DNA of 64,000 bases from CAVYXA01 sp963846775. Its GTDB lineage: Bacteria > Verrucomicrobiota > Verrucomicrobiia > Chthoniobacterales > UBA10450. This document shows, piece after piece, positions 53,528 through 62,367 of the stretch (its first letter is position 1; each line of letters begins with the position of its first letter). The stretch is from positions 2,108,001-2,172,000 of the forward strand of contig CAWJXB010000006.1 in NCBI GenBank assembly GCA_963846775.1. The letters are read 5' to 3'. The notes under the pieces are model-generated. The model saw nothing but the letters and a program-made list of their open reading frames with translations. It was not told where the DNA came from and searched no databases. The translations under genes and the position numbers were made by a program.

Positions 53528-54889
53528 ATGAACAAAGTTTATCCAAATGCGAAAGCCGCGCTGGAAGGCCTGCTGCACGACAACATGACGATTGCAGCGG
53601 GCGGGTTCGGATTGTGCGGTATCCCCGAAAATCTCATCGCCGCACTGCACGACAGCGGGGTCAAGGGCCTCACGATTGTCGGCAACAATGCGGGCGTCGA
53701 TAACTTCGGCATGGGGGTCTTGTTGCCAGCGCGCCAGGTGAAAAAAGTGATGGCATCGTATGTCGGGGAGAACAAGGAGTTCGAGCGGCAAGTGTTAGCG
53801 GGCGAGCTGGAACTGGAGCTGATTCCGCAAGGCACATTGGCGGAACGATTGCGCGCCGGCGGCTCTGGCATCCCGGGATTTTACACACGAACCGGCTTCG
53901 GAACGAAGCTGACCGAAGGCAAAGAGACCAAGAAATTTAACGGAACCGACTACGTGCTCGAACCCGGAATCACCGCCGAGCTGTCGATCGTGAAGGCGTG
54001 GAAGGGCGATAAATCCGGCAATCTGATCTACCGGAAAACGTCGCGAAACTTCAATCCGATGATCGCGACCTGCGGCAAAGTCTGCGTGGCCGAAGTGGAG
54101 CAACTGGTCGAGATCGGCAAGCTCGATCCGGATCAAATCCACACGCCCGGAATTTTTGTTAATCGGATCATTCAAGGAGAAAAATACGAAAAACGAATCG
54201 AGTTCCGAACGATTCAGGGCGCAGCGGCGTCGAAAAAGGAAAACCCGGTGCGCGAAATGATGGCGAAGCGGGCCGCCCAGGAATTACGCGACGGTTACTA
54301 CGTGAATCTCGGCATCGGCATTCCAACACTGGTGGCGAATTACATTCCAAAGGGCATGAACGTGACGCTGCAATCCGAGAATGGATTGCTTGGCATCGGC
54401 CCGTTCCCGAACGATGGCGAGGTTGATGCCGACTTGATCAACGCCGGTAAACAAACCGTCACGACCATGCCAGGCTCGGCCTTCTTCTCGAGCGCCGACT
54501 CATTTGGCCAGATTCGCGGCGGCCACATTGATCTCGCGATTCTCGGCGCATTCGAAGTGACTGACAGCGGCGACATCGCGAACTGGATGATCCCGGGAAA
54601 GATGATCAAAGGGCCGGGTGGAGCGATGGATCTCGTGGCCGGTGTGAAACGGGTCGTTGCGGTGTTGGAACACACCTCAAAGGACGGGAGTCCGAAGATT
54701 TTAAAGAAATGCACACTACCGATCACCGGCCTCGGAGTTGTGAACCTCATCATCACCGATCTGTGCGTCTTCGAGGTAAAGCCGAGCGGTGGCCTCGTTC
54801 TCACCGAGCTCCATCCCGGCAGCACCGTCACAGTGGACGACATCGGCGCCAAAACGGGAGCGCCGTTCGAGGTGGCTTTGAACAACTAG
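53528..54889 (+). CDS. 3-oxoacid CoA-transferase, A and B subunits fused
   Basis: 453 residues. The first half is the alpha-type subunit (GGFGLCGIPENLI, IPGFYTRTGFGT), the second the beta-type (RDGYYVNLGIGIPTLVAN). The catalytic Glu284 lies in LQSENGLLGIG, with GSAFFSSADSFG and GHIDLAILGAFEV after it. Most bacteria encode scoA and scoB separately; fusion in this order is typical of mitochondrial SCOT. It moves CoA between succinyl-CoA and acetoacetate or related acids. Divergent from the methylcitrate operon, it may feed propionyl-CoA or use the succinate made there; this is inference. Confidence 0.93.
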   Translation: MNKVYPNAKAALEGLLHDNMTIAAGGFGLCGIPENLIAALHDSGVKGLTIVGNNAGVDNFGMGVLLPARQVKKVMASYVGENKEFERQVLAGELELELIPQGTLAERLRAGGSGIPGFYTRTGFGTKLTEGKETKKFNGTDYVLEPGITAELSIVKAWKGDKSGNLIYRKTSRNFNPMIATCGKVCVAEVEQLVEIGKLDPDQIHTPGIFVNRIIQGEKYEKRIEFRTIQGAAASKKENPVREMMAKRAAQELRDGYYVNLGIGIPTLVANYIPKGMNVTLQSENGLLGIGPFPNDGEVDADLINAGKQTVTTMPGSAFFSSADSFGQIRGGHIDLAILGAFEVTDSGDIANWMIPGKMIKGPGGAMDLVAGVKRVVAVLEHTSKDGSPKILKKCTLPITGLGVVNLIITDLCVFEVKPSGGLVLTELHPGSTVTVDDIGAKTGAPFEVALNN

Positions 54890-55125
54890 TTAGATGTCAG
54901 CGAGGTCTTTCGAAACCTTCCTCAGATTGGAACCGCTCGCGCGGGCAGAGGAGCACCAGCAGGATACAGCCAAGGCGCTGCTGGACGCATTGTCCTGCAA
55001 ACGTGTTTTCAACTTGCGTTGAGCAAGGTTTATAAGAATTAGGCCTAGCACAACACTTTGCAGGCCCGAGATGAAAAACCGGGTTTCTTCTCAAAGCTGA
55101 AGCGACGTCAAACACAGGGCTTCAT

Positions 55126-56037
55126 TCAGAATCCGGCGCCCCAGCGGTATTGCCAAGCGATGCCGACGGCATCGAAGTCGTGTTGCCGATCGGCGTTAAA
55201 GCCGGTGATGGCATAGAACTTGACGGAATGATTGCGCGTCACCGGGTAGGCGAAGGTCGCGCCAAACCGAGGGCCTTCCTGCTGATCGTTATTTTCTACG
55301 CCATCGAGCGTTGAGCGTGCGCCAACAAAATACCCGGCATTCAGGGCCAGCCAGCAGCTGGGTTTGAAGGTATAGCTGACGCCTGTCTGGACAGAGTAAA
55401 TCGGTGCCTGTTCACGCTTGTGTCCCCCAAAAAAGTCGCCGTTGTCGGTGTAGAGGGTGACGGCCGGCGCAAGCTCGATTGTCCATCGCCCGAACGCTTT
55501 CGATCCGCCAATCTCGGTCTTCACCGACCAGCGATTGGTGCCGATGTTCACTAGCTTGGTGTCATCATATTGCCCCAGCGGAACGGTGACACGCAGACTC
55601 GCACCGAGGATAAGATCCTGGTGGTAGTTCTTGAACTCGGCTGCGGTCAATGCGGGCGCGCCGATGAAATTCATCGAGAATCGAAACGCCGGGTCGGCAA
55701 AGCCGACAACGAACCGTTCGTGCGGCTGACCAAAGACCAGTCCTTTGGCAAATATGGAGCCGAATGGCACCACCACGTCGACCTTTGCTGATTTGCCGAA
55801 CACGTTGAGTACCCTGGCGTAAGCGAGGACGCCGAAGTGGGAATCGTTAGTCACATTTTCCAGGGGCAATGCCGGATCGGTTAGGACACTGCCGGTCGCG
55901 TAGCCGTAGCCGGCGATGAGGAAGTTGAGGCCGGTCGGTGAGTTGCTATAGGCCCGCGGTTCCAGGTCCTGACCACGAAGCTCGGAGCAGAGCACGACTG
56001 CCGCGAGAGTGACTGCGACGGCAGTAAGATGTCGCAT
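55126..56037 (-). CDS. Outer-membrane beta-barrel protein, phenol MetA-pathway transporter-like
   Basis: 303 residues from Met 56037, which has AGGAG just upstream; an ATG at 56055 adds six residues. Signal peptide LTAVAVTLAAVVLCSELRG. The body is alternating amphipathic strands with aromatic girdles (RFVVGFADPAFRFSMNF, SLRVTVPLGQYDDTKLVNIG, WTIELAPAVTLYTDN), ending in the Phe of WGAGF, the usual outer-membrane sorting residue. It matches the PF13557 pattern of putative aromatic-compound uptake proteins. The adjacent MFS transporter gene on the same strand could be its inner-membrane counterpart. The 236-base gap at 54890-55125 holds no clear gene. Confidence 0.82.
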   Translation of the reverse strand: MRHLTAVAVTLAAVVLCSELRGQDLEPRAYSNSPTGLNFLIAGYGYATGSVLTDPALPLENVTNDSHFGVLAYARVLNVFGKSAKVDVVVPFGSIFAKGLVFGQPHERFVVGFADPAFRFSMNFIGAPALTAAEFKNYHQDLILGASLRVTVPLGQYDDTKLVNIGTNRWSVKTEIGGSKAFGRWTIELAPAVTLYTDNGDFFGGHKREQAPIYSVQTGVSYTFKPSCWLALNAGYFVGARSTLDGVENNDQQEGPRFGATFAYPVTRNHSVKFYAITGFNADRQHDFDAVGIAWQYRWGAGF

Positions 56038-56245
56038 GACGCTCCTGAGTATCATGAACTCTACCGACCGGGCGAATCAGAACGCGTCTCGGCTTTTTCT
56101 CGACACGTGCGGCCAGAGGAAGCTATGGAGTTCGAATAGGAACTTGAAATTATCAGCTTGGTTCCCCAGTACTTCATTCGATTGGAAAACTAAACAGGAT
56201 TTACAGGATTAATTGGATTGGTGTTTCCGAATCCTCTGAATGTTC

Positions 56246-57550
56246 TTAATCCTGTCTGGCGAAACTCCGCTCACGCGGACAGAGTAGCACGAGGACGGAG
56301 GCGATCGCGAAACACGCAATCATCAAACCAAAACCAGTATCGAATGAGCCCGTGCGCTCACTGAGGACGCCGAATCTTTTCGGACCAACATAACCTCCGA
56401 TACTCGCGGTGCAGTTGATGAATCCGACCGCGGCGGCCGCGGCCGAGCTTGTCAGAAATGCGGACGGCAGCGCCCAGAACGCGGGCAAATACGCGACCGT
56501 CCCGAAGCCGACGAATGTAAACAGGACAATGAGCAGCGTGCTGGAATGAGGTAAAACAAACCAGACGCTCAACGCAATTGCGGCGACTAGTTGTGGAATG
56601 GCGAAATGCCACCGTCTTTCCCGCGTGCGATCCGAGTTCCATCCGATTACGAGCATTCCAATTAGTCCGGCGATAAATGGAATTGAACCGATGAGACCAA
56701 TACGCATGAAATCGGTCCAGCCCGTTAACCGTTGCAGCATCTTCGGACACCAAAGCCAAAACGCGTAACCGCCGGTATATGTGAAAAACAATCCCGCGGT
56801 CAGAATCAGCACCGGTGGATGACGCAATGTTTGCAAGATCGACATCCTCTCAACGTGCGCTTTCGCACGACGTTCCTCGGCCAAACGCGAGGTGATCCAC
56901 TCGCGCTCGGCAGGCGTCAACCATCGCGCATCCTTCGGCCGATCCGGCAACACAAACAAAGTCGCCGCGCCAAGCAGAATCGCCGGAATGCCTTCGAGCA
57001 AGAACAACCAACGCCAACCCGGAGTATTAAGCCAATGCGTGCCGAGAATGGCGCCGGCAATCGGTCCGCCGACAATAAAACCGATTGGAATCGCCGCCAT
57101 GAATCGCGCCACGGCTTTCGCGCGGTCGCGATAAATAAACCAGTGCGAAAGATAAACAATCACGCCGGGAAAAAATCCCGCCTCGGCCGCGCCGAGCAAA
57201 AATCGCGCGCCGTAAAGCTCAAGCGGAGTGCGCACAAAACCTGTAAGCGTTGTGAATGCTCCCCATGTGATCAGAGTTATGGCAAGCAGAAGCCTCGCGC
57301 TCCAGCGTTCGACCAGCAGCGCGCCCGGGATTTGCAGGGCGAAGTAACCGATAAAGAAAATCCCGTACGCCGTGCCAATAACGGAATCCGTTAGACCAAC
57401 ATCTTTCATCCCGAGCGTCGCATAAGCGATGTTGGTGCGATCGAGATAGTTCGCGACGTAAAGCAGGAAAAGAAACGGTAGAAGGCGCCACGCAATGCGA
57501 GTGCGGGCGCTTGATCCAGCATCGGTCAGGCTTTGAGAAGCTTCACTCAT
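56246..57550 (-). CDS. MFS transporter, anion:cation symporter (ACS) type
   Basis: 434 residues, twelve membrane segments with a central hydrophilic loop. ACS-family signatures: YVANYLDRTNIAYATLGM in helix 1, FFIGYFALQIPGALLVER, GAAEAGFFPGVIVYLSHWF and FINCTASIGGYVGPKRFG. Members carry sugar acids, tartrate, glucarate or phthalate-like anions with protons. Its ATG overlaps the end of the upstream Verru_Chthon A gene by eight bases, so it is translationally coupled to that cassette. The reason is unclear. Confidence 0.92.
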   Translation of the reverse strand: MSEASQSLTDAGSSARTRIAWRLLPFLFLLYVANYLDRTNIAYATLGMKDVGLTDSVIGTAYGIFFIGYFALQIPGALLVERWSARLLLAITLITWGAFTTLTGFVRTPLELYGARFLLGAAEAGFFPGVIVYLSHWFIYRDRAKAVARFMAAIPIGFIVGGPIAGAILGTHWLNTPGWRWLFLLEGIPAILLGAATLFVLPDRPKDARWLTPAEREWITSRLAEERRAKAHVERMSILQTLRHPPVLILTAGLFFTYTGGYAFWLWCPKMLQRLTGWTDFMRIGLIGSIPFIAGLIGMLVIGWNSDRTRERRWHFAIPQLVAAIALSVWFVLPHSSTLLIVLFTFVGFGTVAYLPAFWALPSAFLTSSAAAAAVGFINCTASIGGYVGPKRFGVLSERTGSFDTGFGLMIACFAIASVLVLLCPRERSFARQD

Positions 57551-59765
57551 TCACCAGCTCCAGTTGCTGATCAATCACTTCGCCGGTGAACCGGTCGATG
57601 GCAACGTGTAGCCAGTACCGCTTTTCACCTTCGACAACGAAATCCGAAAGATTGGTCGCCGTAGGAGGATAGCGCCCTGATTGGGCAACCAGATCTATCA
57701 TAAGATTCCACGTTCGCGTCTGGCATGTATCGGCAAGCGCTCTCGCAATTACTTCCTGTATTTCTTCACCGCCAGTTATCCCCGATTGCGATGCCAGGCG
57801 CGCCAAATCCTGGCGGCTCGTAGCCGGAGCGGCGGCGGTCGCGCTAATCAGACCCGTGGCGGTTGAATTGCGCCGCCCTGATGACAACGCCGTCGAGGGC
57901 GCGGTCGCTGTTGCAAAAGAGAGGACGCTTCTTAAGACAAGGTCTTGGCGCGTGTTTAGGTTTACGACTCCAGCGCGTTCTGGAACGCTTGACCTGCTGA
58001 ATAGGTCCAGAATCCCAGCGTCCGTACCCGTGCTAGTATAAAAATCGAGCGTGCGCGGTGTGGGCGCAGGAGCAGGAAGGGTAACGTCGCGATAAGCATA
58101 ACCGAATTCGCCGACATTTTGAAAAGGGCGGTTTAGGATGATCGGAGTCGGATCAGCATTTGGCGTGGGCGCGGCTGCCGGCACCGGTGGAATTCTATTC
58201 TCCATACCCCATGCTACGGAATTAGTATCTGACGGCGGCATAGGTGGACCGGCGTAATCGATGCGAGTGGTCGCATTGGCCGGGTCGCTCGCTGGGCCAT
58301 CGTATTGATCGATCAAGCATGCTCCGGTAGTGAGTAGCTGCTGAATTGAAGCGGTTGGTTTAGCAAACGCCAGCAACTGAAAAAACTCAGGCTCGCGGTC
58401 TCCGCTAATGGGCGGGATCGCGCTGGCCAGCCCGGTGCCTACGCTCCCGTAATAATCCCAATGATCTGTATTCCAGACCAAGCCGAAATCACGTCTTACG
58501 AACTCCGGTGTTCCCGGAACCACGATGCCATTGGATCCAAGCCAGGCTATTTCCGATATGGGAAACCTGCGAAACAGTGGTTCTCCGGGTTGCGCGGTTG
58601 TTCCATCGCGCCGTAGGAAGGTAGAGGTCACCCTTTGCGTCGCCGCGCCCGCCCAGGTAGGATTATCTAATTCTCGAGAGAAAGTGCCGAGGTATTGGAG
58701 TGCGTTAGTCGAGAACTGCGCCGTGCCCCGATATTCAATCAACTCTTGGCGACTGACAAAGCTTTGGTCAAAGCGACCAGACGACGTGAAAGTGCCGGTT
58801 TTCAGAAACCCTGTTGTGTTTCCGGCAACGAAGTTCGTGTACCAGGCGAAACCTGATGCCATCGTAAACGTAAAGTTAGGGAAGGTTCCGCTGGGAAAAG
58901 CCGTGGCATAATTTCGCCAACCGACAATCTTGTTAATAGCAGCCCGCTGCTCCGGAATGGTATTGGCAAACACGACCGGTACCAAATCAGCGAGCGCAAG
59001 AAAACCCTTGCCGCCAACGGGCGCGTCCGTAGCGACGACAGTCCCCGCTTGAGTCGCGTCTGTGGGATATCCGGCGACGTTTACGTCGAGGATCCCGCCT
59101 TCATCATAAATTGCGTACGCGTAACGGCCGAGAATAAACAGCTCGCTGGCGGTGTCACGCAACGAGGCGTTCCAGCCGGCAAATGGCTGGGGACCGTTTC
59201 TCGTAACTAATACCCAGTCCGGCGCGATAAATAACGAGATCGGGTTACTTTGTTCGTCATTGGGATTCGATTTTGGAACCAGATAGTGTCTGTTCCATCG
59301 GGCAGCGGTGATCTCGCCTTTTTTTGGATTCGCCGGATCAATCGGCGCTGAATTCAAGGCAGAAGCACGGCTCGGAACGCCAGGCGGAGCGATCAAATCG
59401 GGTTGTGCGCTGCGCCGCACCAGATTCGGAATCGGGTCCGGATTTCCGCTCGGGTTTCCACTGCGCATTGGAAGAATGTTTGTGGCGGACGTTGGTGTAT
59501 AAATCGTAAAGCCGTTGACGGTGGACGATGTCGATCCATCTGCGATCTCCTGTTTCAAATCGCCGACTATCACGTCCAGTGCGCCGCGCGCGAGCTGATC
59601 CGCCTTCCAGTCATTGAAGCTGGCGTGTGCAACCTGCCGGTCGGTGCTGGTGCGCGAGAGATAGGCGACAGTTACTCCCGCCAGGAGCACGACAAAGGCC
59701 AGCACGATGATCAGGGCAACTCCATTTCGGCCGGAGCGCGTCGGGCGGAATGGGAAACAGGTCAT
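57543..59765 (-). CDS. Verru_Chthon cassette protein A (pseudopilin-like, large)
   Basis: 740 residues from ATG 59765, which overlaps the stop of protein C as ATGA. The N-terminus RSGRNGVALIIVLAFVVLLAG resembles GspK-type pseudopilins without the usual Glu5, followed by a large exported domain (VNVAGYPTDATQAGT, VWNTDHWDYYGSVG, RAGVVNLNTRQDLVLRSVLS). The motif VNLNTRQ near the C-terminus parallels the VNINTA of GspK, which caps the tip of a pseudopilus. Gene order D-B-C-A identifies the Verru_Chthon cassette described only by TIGRFAM models. Function unknown. Confidence 0.88.
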   Translation of the reverse strand: MTCFPFRPTRSGRNGVALIIVLAFVVLLAGVTVAYLSRTSTDRQVAHASFNDWKADQLARGALDVIVGDLKQEIADGSTSSTVNGFTIYTPTSATNILPMRSGNPSGNPDPIPNLVRRSAQPDLIAPPGVPSRASALNSAPIDPANPKKGEITAARWNRHYLVPKSNPNDEQSNPISLFIAPDWVLVTRNGPQPFAGWNASLRDTASELFILGRYAYAIYDEGGILDVNVAGYPTDATQAGTVVATDAPVGGKGFLALADLVPVVFANTIPEQRAAINKIVGWRNYATAFPSGTFPNFTFTMASGFAWYTNFVAGNTTGFLKTGTFTSSGRFDQSFVSRQELIEYRGTAQFSTNALQYLGTFSRELDNPTWAGAATQRVTSTFLRRDGTTAQPGEPLFRRFPISEIAWLGSNGIVVPGTPEFVRRDFGLVWNTDHWDYYGSVGTGLASAIPPISGDREPEFFQLLAFAKPTASIQQLLTTGACLIDQYDGPASDPANATTRIDYAGPPMPPSDTNSVAWGMENRIPPVPAAAPTPNADPTPIILNRPFQNVGEFGYAYRDVTLPAPAPTPRTLDFYTSTGTDAGILDLFSRSSVPERAGVVNLNTRQDLVLRSVLSFATATAPSTALSSGRRNSTATGLISATAAAPATSRQDLARLASQSGITGGEEIQEVIARALADTCQTRTWNLMIDLVAQSGRYPPTATNLSDFVVEGEKRYWLHVAIDRFTGEVIDQQLELVNE

Positions 59766-60667
59766 GACTTCGGCAGCAGGTAGAAATAGCGCTCGTAAAT
59801 GCGAACAGATGAAACCACGGAGCGCGGAACCTCCGTCGTGGCGTCTAAATCTGTTTGCCACCGGTTGAGTAACTCGCCGGGATGGCTTGAGGAATCAGGG
59901 AAATCAATGAGGCGTTGAGTCAACATGGCAAGTTGATCGTTGGAAATCAGCACCCGGCTTTTCGGATCGATGGTTGCGATGCAAACAGCAATGGCTGAAA
60001 CGTCTTGAAGGCCATTGACGCTGGTATGTCCCGGACTGCCATCCCATGGCTGGGGGGATAACGTTCCGTTTCTGAGGACATAGTTGTATTCAAAACGGAA
60101 AACGTAGGGACCGATTAGCTCGTAATCCGAATCGGGGTCGGAGTTTCCGGCGGTGGGAAAGGCCGGAGTTGGCGTGGCCGGTGCGGTCGGCAGCGATGAC
60201 GGAGAAGCGAGCGGGACTGGAGCGAACAGAATCGGGGCTTGGCTCCCTGGAACACCGTTCCACAACAAACCCTTGGCCATTCGCTCAAGCTTGCGGAAAT
60301 TCGCTGAATCCCCGACGGAGTTTATTCGATAGGCAACGACTGAGACAGGACTCCGCGATCCAGTAGATGGATAATAACCCGGCACAACACTAAAGAAGCC
60401 GATCTGGTCGTTGCCAGATTGCGGGTTACCCGGCGCTTTCAAGAAGTAATCAACATCCGGGCGCTTGACCATCTGAGCGAAATCGACTGCCATTCTGCCG
60501 AAGAGCGGTCTGATTTGTGACTCCGCGTCCATCCGCTTCTGTCGCAGCGTCGTGACCGCGGTCACACTGTTGAAGAGACGGCTGACGAGCAGAACCAGCC
60601 CAACCAGGACCGACATTGAAACGAGCAACTCGCTTAGCGTGAAAGCGCTGTGAGATTTACGAGTCAT
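59762..60667 (-). CDS. Verru_Chthon cassette protein C (prepilin-like)
   Basis: 301 residues. Prepilin N-terminus SAFTLSELLVSMSVLVGLVLL, with Glu5 preserved after the cleavage site. The mature part has GspJ/minor-pilin-like strands (RLFNSVTAVTTLRQKRMDAE, RPLFGRMAVDFAQMVKRPDV, YELIGPYVFRFEYNYVLRNG). ATG 60667 directly abuts the stop of protein B (TGAATG), and its own stop overlaps the start of protein A. Confidence 0.9.
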   Translation of the reverse strand: MTRKSHSAFTLSELLVSMSVLVGLVLLVSRLFNSVTAVTTLRQKRMDAESQIRPLFGRMAVDFAQMVKRPDVDYFLKAPGNPQSGNDQIGFFSVVPGYYPSTGSRSPVSVVAYRINSVGDSANFRKLERMAKGLLWNGVPGSQAPILFAPVPLASPSSLPTAPATPTPAFPTAGNSDPDSDYELIGPYVFRFEYNYVLRNGTLSPQPWDGSPGHTSVNGLQDVSAIAVCIATIDPKSRVLISNDQLAMLTQRLIDFPDSSSHPGELLNRWQTDLDATTEVPRSVVSSVRIYERYFYLLPKS

Positions 60668-61150
60668 TCAGTTGCGGTCTAAAGCGGCAAAGATTTCGGC
60701 CGAGCCTTCTGCGTTTTCTACCATAGCCGGAGCCGGCCAGATCACTTTGAGATTTGCAAAAGTGGCGGTCCTCGCCGCACTACCATTGGAGAGAAATGTG
60801 ACAATCACGCGGTAGCGGGAGTCAGTTTGCAAAGAATCGGCCGATTGGCCGGCACTGTTGAAAAAAAGTGTGGTTGGCGCACCTGTGCTTCCAGCCGCTG
60901 GAATGGCGACGCGAAACTGCGGCGAGCTGGTCGCACCTCCCCTTGGGCTGGTCACGGGCGTTGCGCGCAGGTCCGCTGCAACGTCGGACAAAATGTCGGC
61001 GGAAGCAGTCTGCTCGATCGAGCGTTGATTTGTCTGAACTCCGAGCGGCAAAAGAGCGAAAATCGTGAGTAACGAAATCGCGGCGACGCCAATGGCAAGT
61101 GTAATCTCAATCAACGAAAAGGCCTCACCCGGGCATCGGTTTAGGTTCAT
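60668..61150 (-). CDS. Verru_Chthon cassette protein B (prepilin-like)
   Basis: 160 residues. N-terminus GEAFSLIEITLAIGVAAISLL, a class III-like prepilin signal with Glu5, followed by IFALLPLGVQTNQRSIEQTA and a small beta domain. ATG overlaps the stop of protein D (ATGA). GspI/PilV-like position in the set of minor pseudopilins. Confidence 0.9.
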   Translation of the reverse strand: MNLNRCPGEAFSLIEITLAIGVAAISLLTIFALLPLGVQTNQRSIEQTASADILSDVAADLRATPVTSPRGGATSSPQFRVAIPAAGSTGAPTTLFFNSAGQSADSLQTDSRYRVIVTFLSNGSAARTATFANLKVIWPAPAMVENAEGSAEIFAALDRN

Positions 61151-61917
61151 CGCCGATAGATTTTGAAATTGCCGCCGACTCCGCTGAATTGGATAGCAAC
61201 AACATTGGGGCTATTGGAATCAACGACCGAGTCGTGAGTTGGCTTTAAGCCGACCTCTGCCGCCCGCCGAAGCTCGTACGTGGCGTTAATGTTTGCCTCG
61301 CCGCGTGAGTTAAAGCGCACTGTCTTGTAGAACGTATAGCTTTGAGCCAGGAATGGAAACCTCGTATGATTCTCGGGGCTGTGGGTATCATCGCTATTAA
61401 TCCGGTTCTGGTAATCAAAACTTGGGCTTGCATAGGTGTATGGAATTGCCGGCCGGCCATCAAGTGAGTTTGGATCAGGCGAGGGCGAGACGGAGGAGGC
61501 TGGCGGCCCGATGTCCGTGACGTGGATGCCCTCTATCTTCACCAGCCTTCCGACTTGTTTGATCTTGTTGGCAATGAGCGGAATTGGATTGGTGGCCGTG
61601 GAATTCTGGTCTTCACAGCTCGTTGTTCCATCGATCGATGCCACGGTCGCAAGCACCACTCGCCCCTTTCCAGGGTAGGGTGGGGTCGCGTTGGTGGGTA
61701 ATTGAGCTGCCGGTGACTCCTCGTAAAATCCCACATAGGTGTAGGTATTGTTAGCTATCGCGTAATGGCGGCCCTGTTCCAGCACCCCTGTAATTGCGGA
61801 AGCCGCAGCGGTGATATCGTTGCCAGTTTTTATGGTGGTGAAAGCTGGCGCAACCAGCACGAGTAGGATGGCAATGATGGCGATGACAACGAGCAGTTCT
61901 ACAAGGGTGAAACCCAT
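61147..61917 (-). CDS. Verru_Chthon cassette protein D (prepilin-like)
   Basis: 256 residues from ATG 61917. FTLVELLVVIAIIAILLVL is a canonical prepilin helix. The leader would be only Met-Gly, unusually short, so a non-ATG start further up (frame open to 62088) is possible; those codons look like repeat-derived spacer. GspH-like mature part with EQGRHYAIANNTYTYVGFYE and TVRFNSRGEANINATYELRR. First gene of the four-gene operon. Confidence 0.88.
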   Translation of the reverse strand: MGFTLVELLVVIAIIAILLVLVAPAFTTIKTGNDITAAASAITGVLEQGRHYAIANNTYTYVGFYEESPAAQLPTNATPPYPGKGRVVLATVASIDGTTSCEDQNSTATNPIPLIANKIKQVGRLVKIEGIHVTDIGPPASSVSPSPDPNSLDGRPAIPYTYASPSFDYQNRINSDDTHSPENHTRFPFLAQSYTFYKTVRFNSRGEANINATYELRRAAEVGLKPTHDSVVDSNSPNVVAIQFSGVGGNFKIYRR

Positions 61918-62367
61918 GTGGAAACGATGAGGGCTGAGGGTTGAGAGCTGAGTGCGAAGATTCCCAACTCCTATCTTCGATTGTCGATTTTCTGCCCGGC
62001 GCCGTTGCACGCCTGCGGAGTATACCCGGACCCCGGCACGGCTGAAAAGATCAAAAAGTGGAAGGTTGTAGGACGGGGCAAACCCCAACGCCCAACACCC
62101 AAACGCTCAACCCCGTAAAAAGAAACGGGGCAGGCTGTCCAACGTCGAAATCCGAATGCTTTCGTGAACAGCCTTCCGATGCGACTGTCCATCGTGCTTT
62201 GAATTTGCGATTTTCTTCGCTTGTTTCGGATTTTGATATTCGATATTCGATTCGTCATCTGGGGCGGATGAAAGCGAGCAAGAGCAGCGCGACCCATGTT
62301 GTAACCGTGTAACGATTCGCGATGTCAGCGTTTCAGCATTTCAACATTTTAACGTATCCTCCAACCA
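61918..62367. other. Divergent gap before the Verru_Chthon operon and rarA
   Basis: 450 bases with no gene. It holds a word-like repeat GAGGGCTGAGGGTTGAGAGC near 61927, a candidate palindrome at 62067-62143, TTCGGATTTTGATATTCG-type repeats near 62225, and GTTTCAGCATTTCAACATTT just before rarA. Promoters for both operons must lie here but none is obvious. Confidence 0.55.
62067..62143. repeat. Possible variant copy I of the double-hairpin repeat
   Basis: TGTAGGAC, then GGGG-CAAA-CCCC, and later CCCCGT-AAAAAGAA-ACGGGG and GTCCAAC. It keeps the TGTAG start and two hairpins but the outer pairing is weak. Confidence 0.35.
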
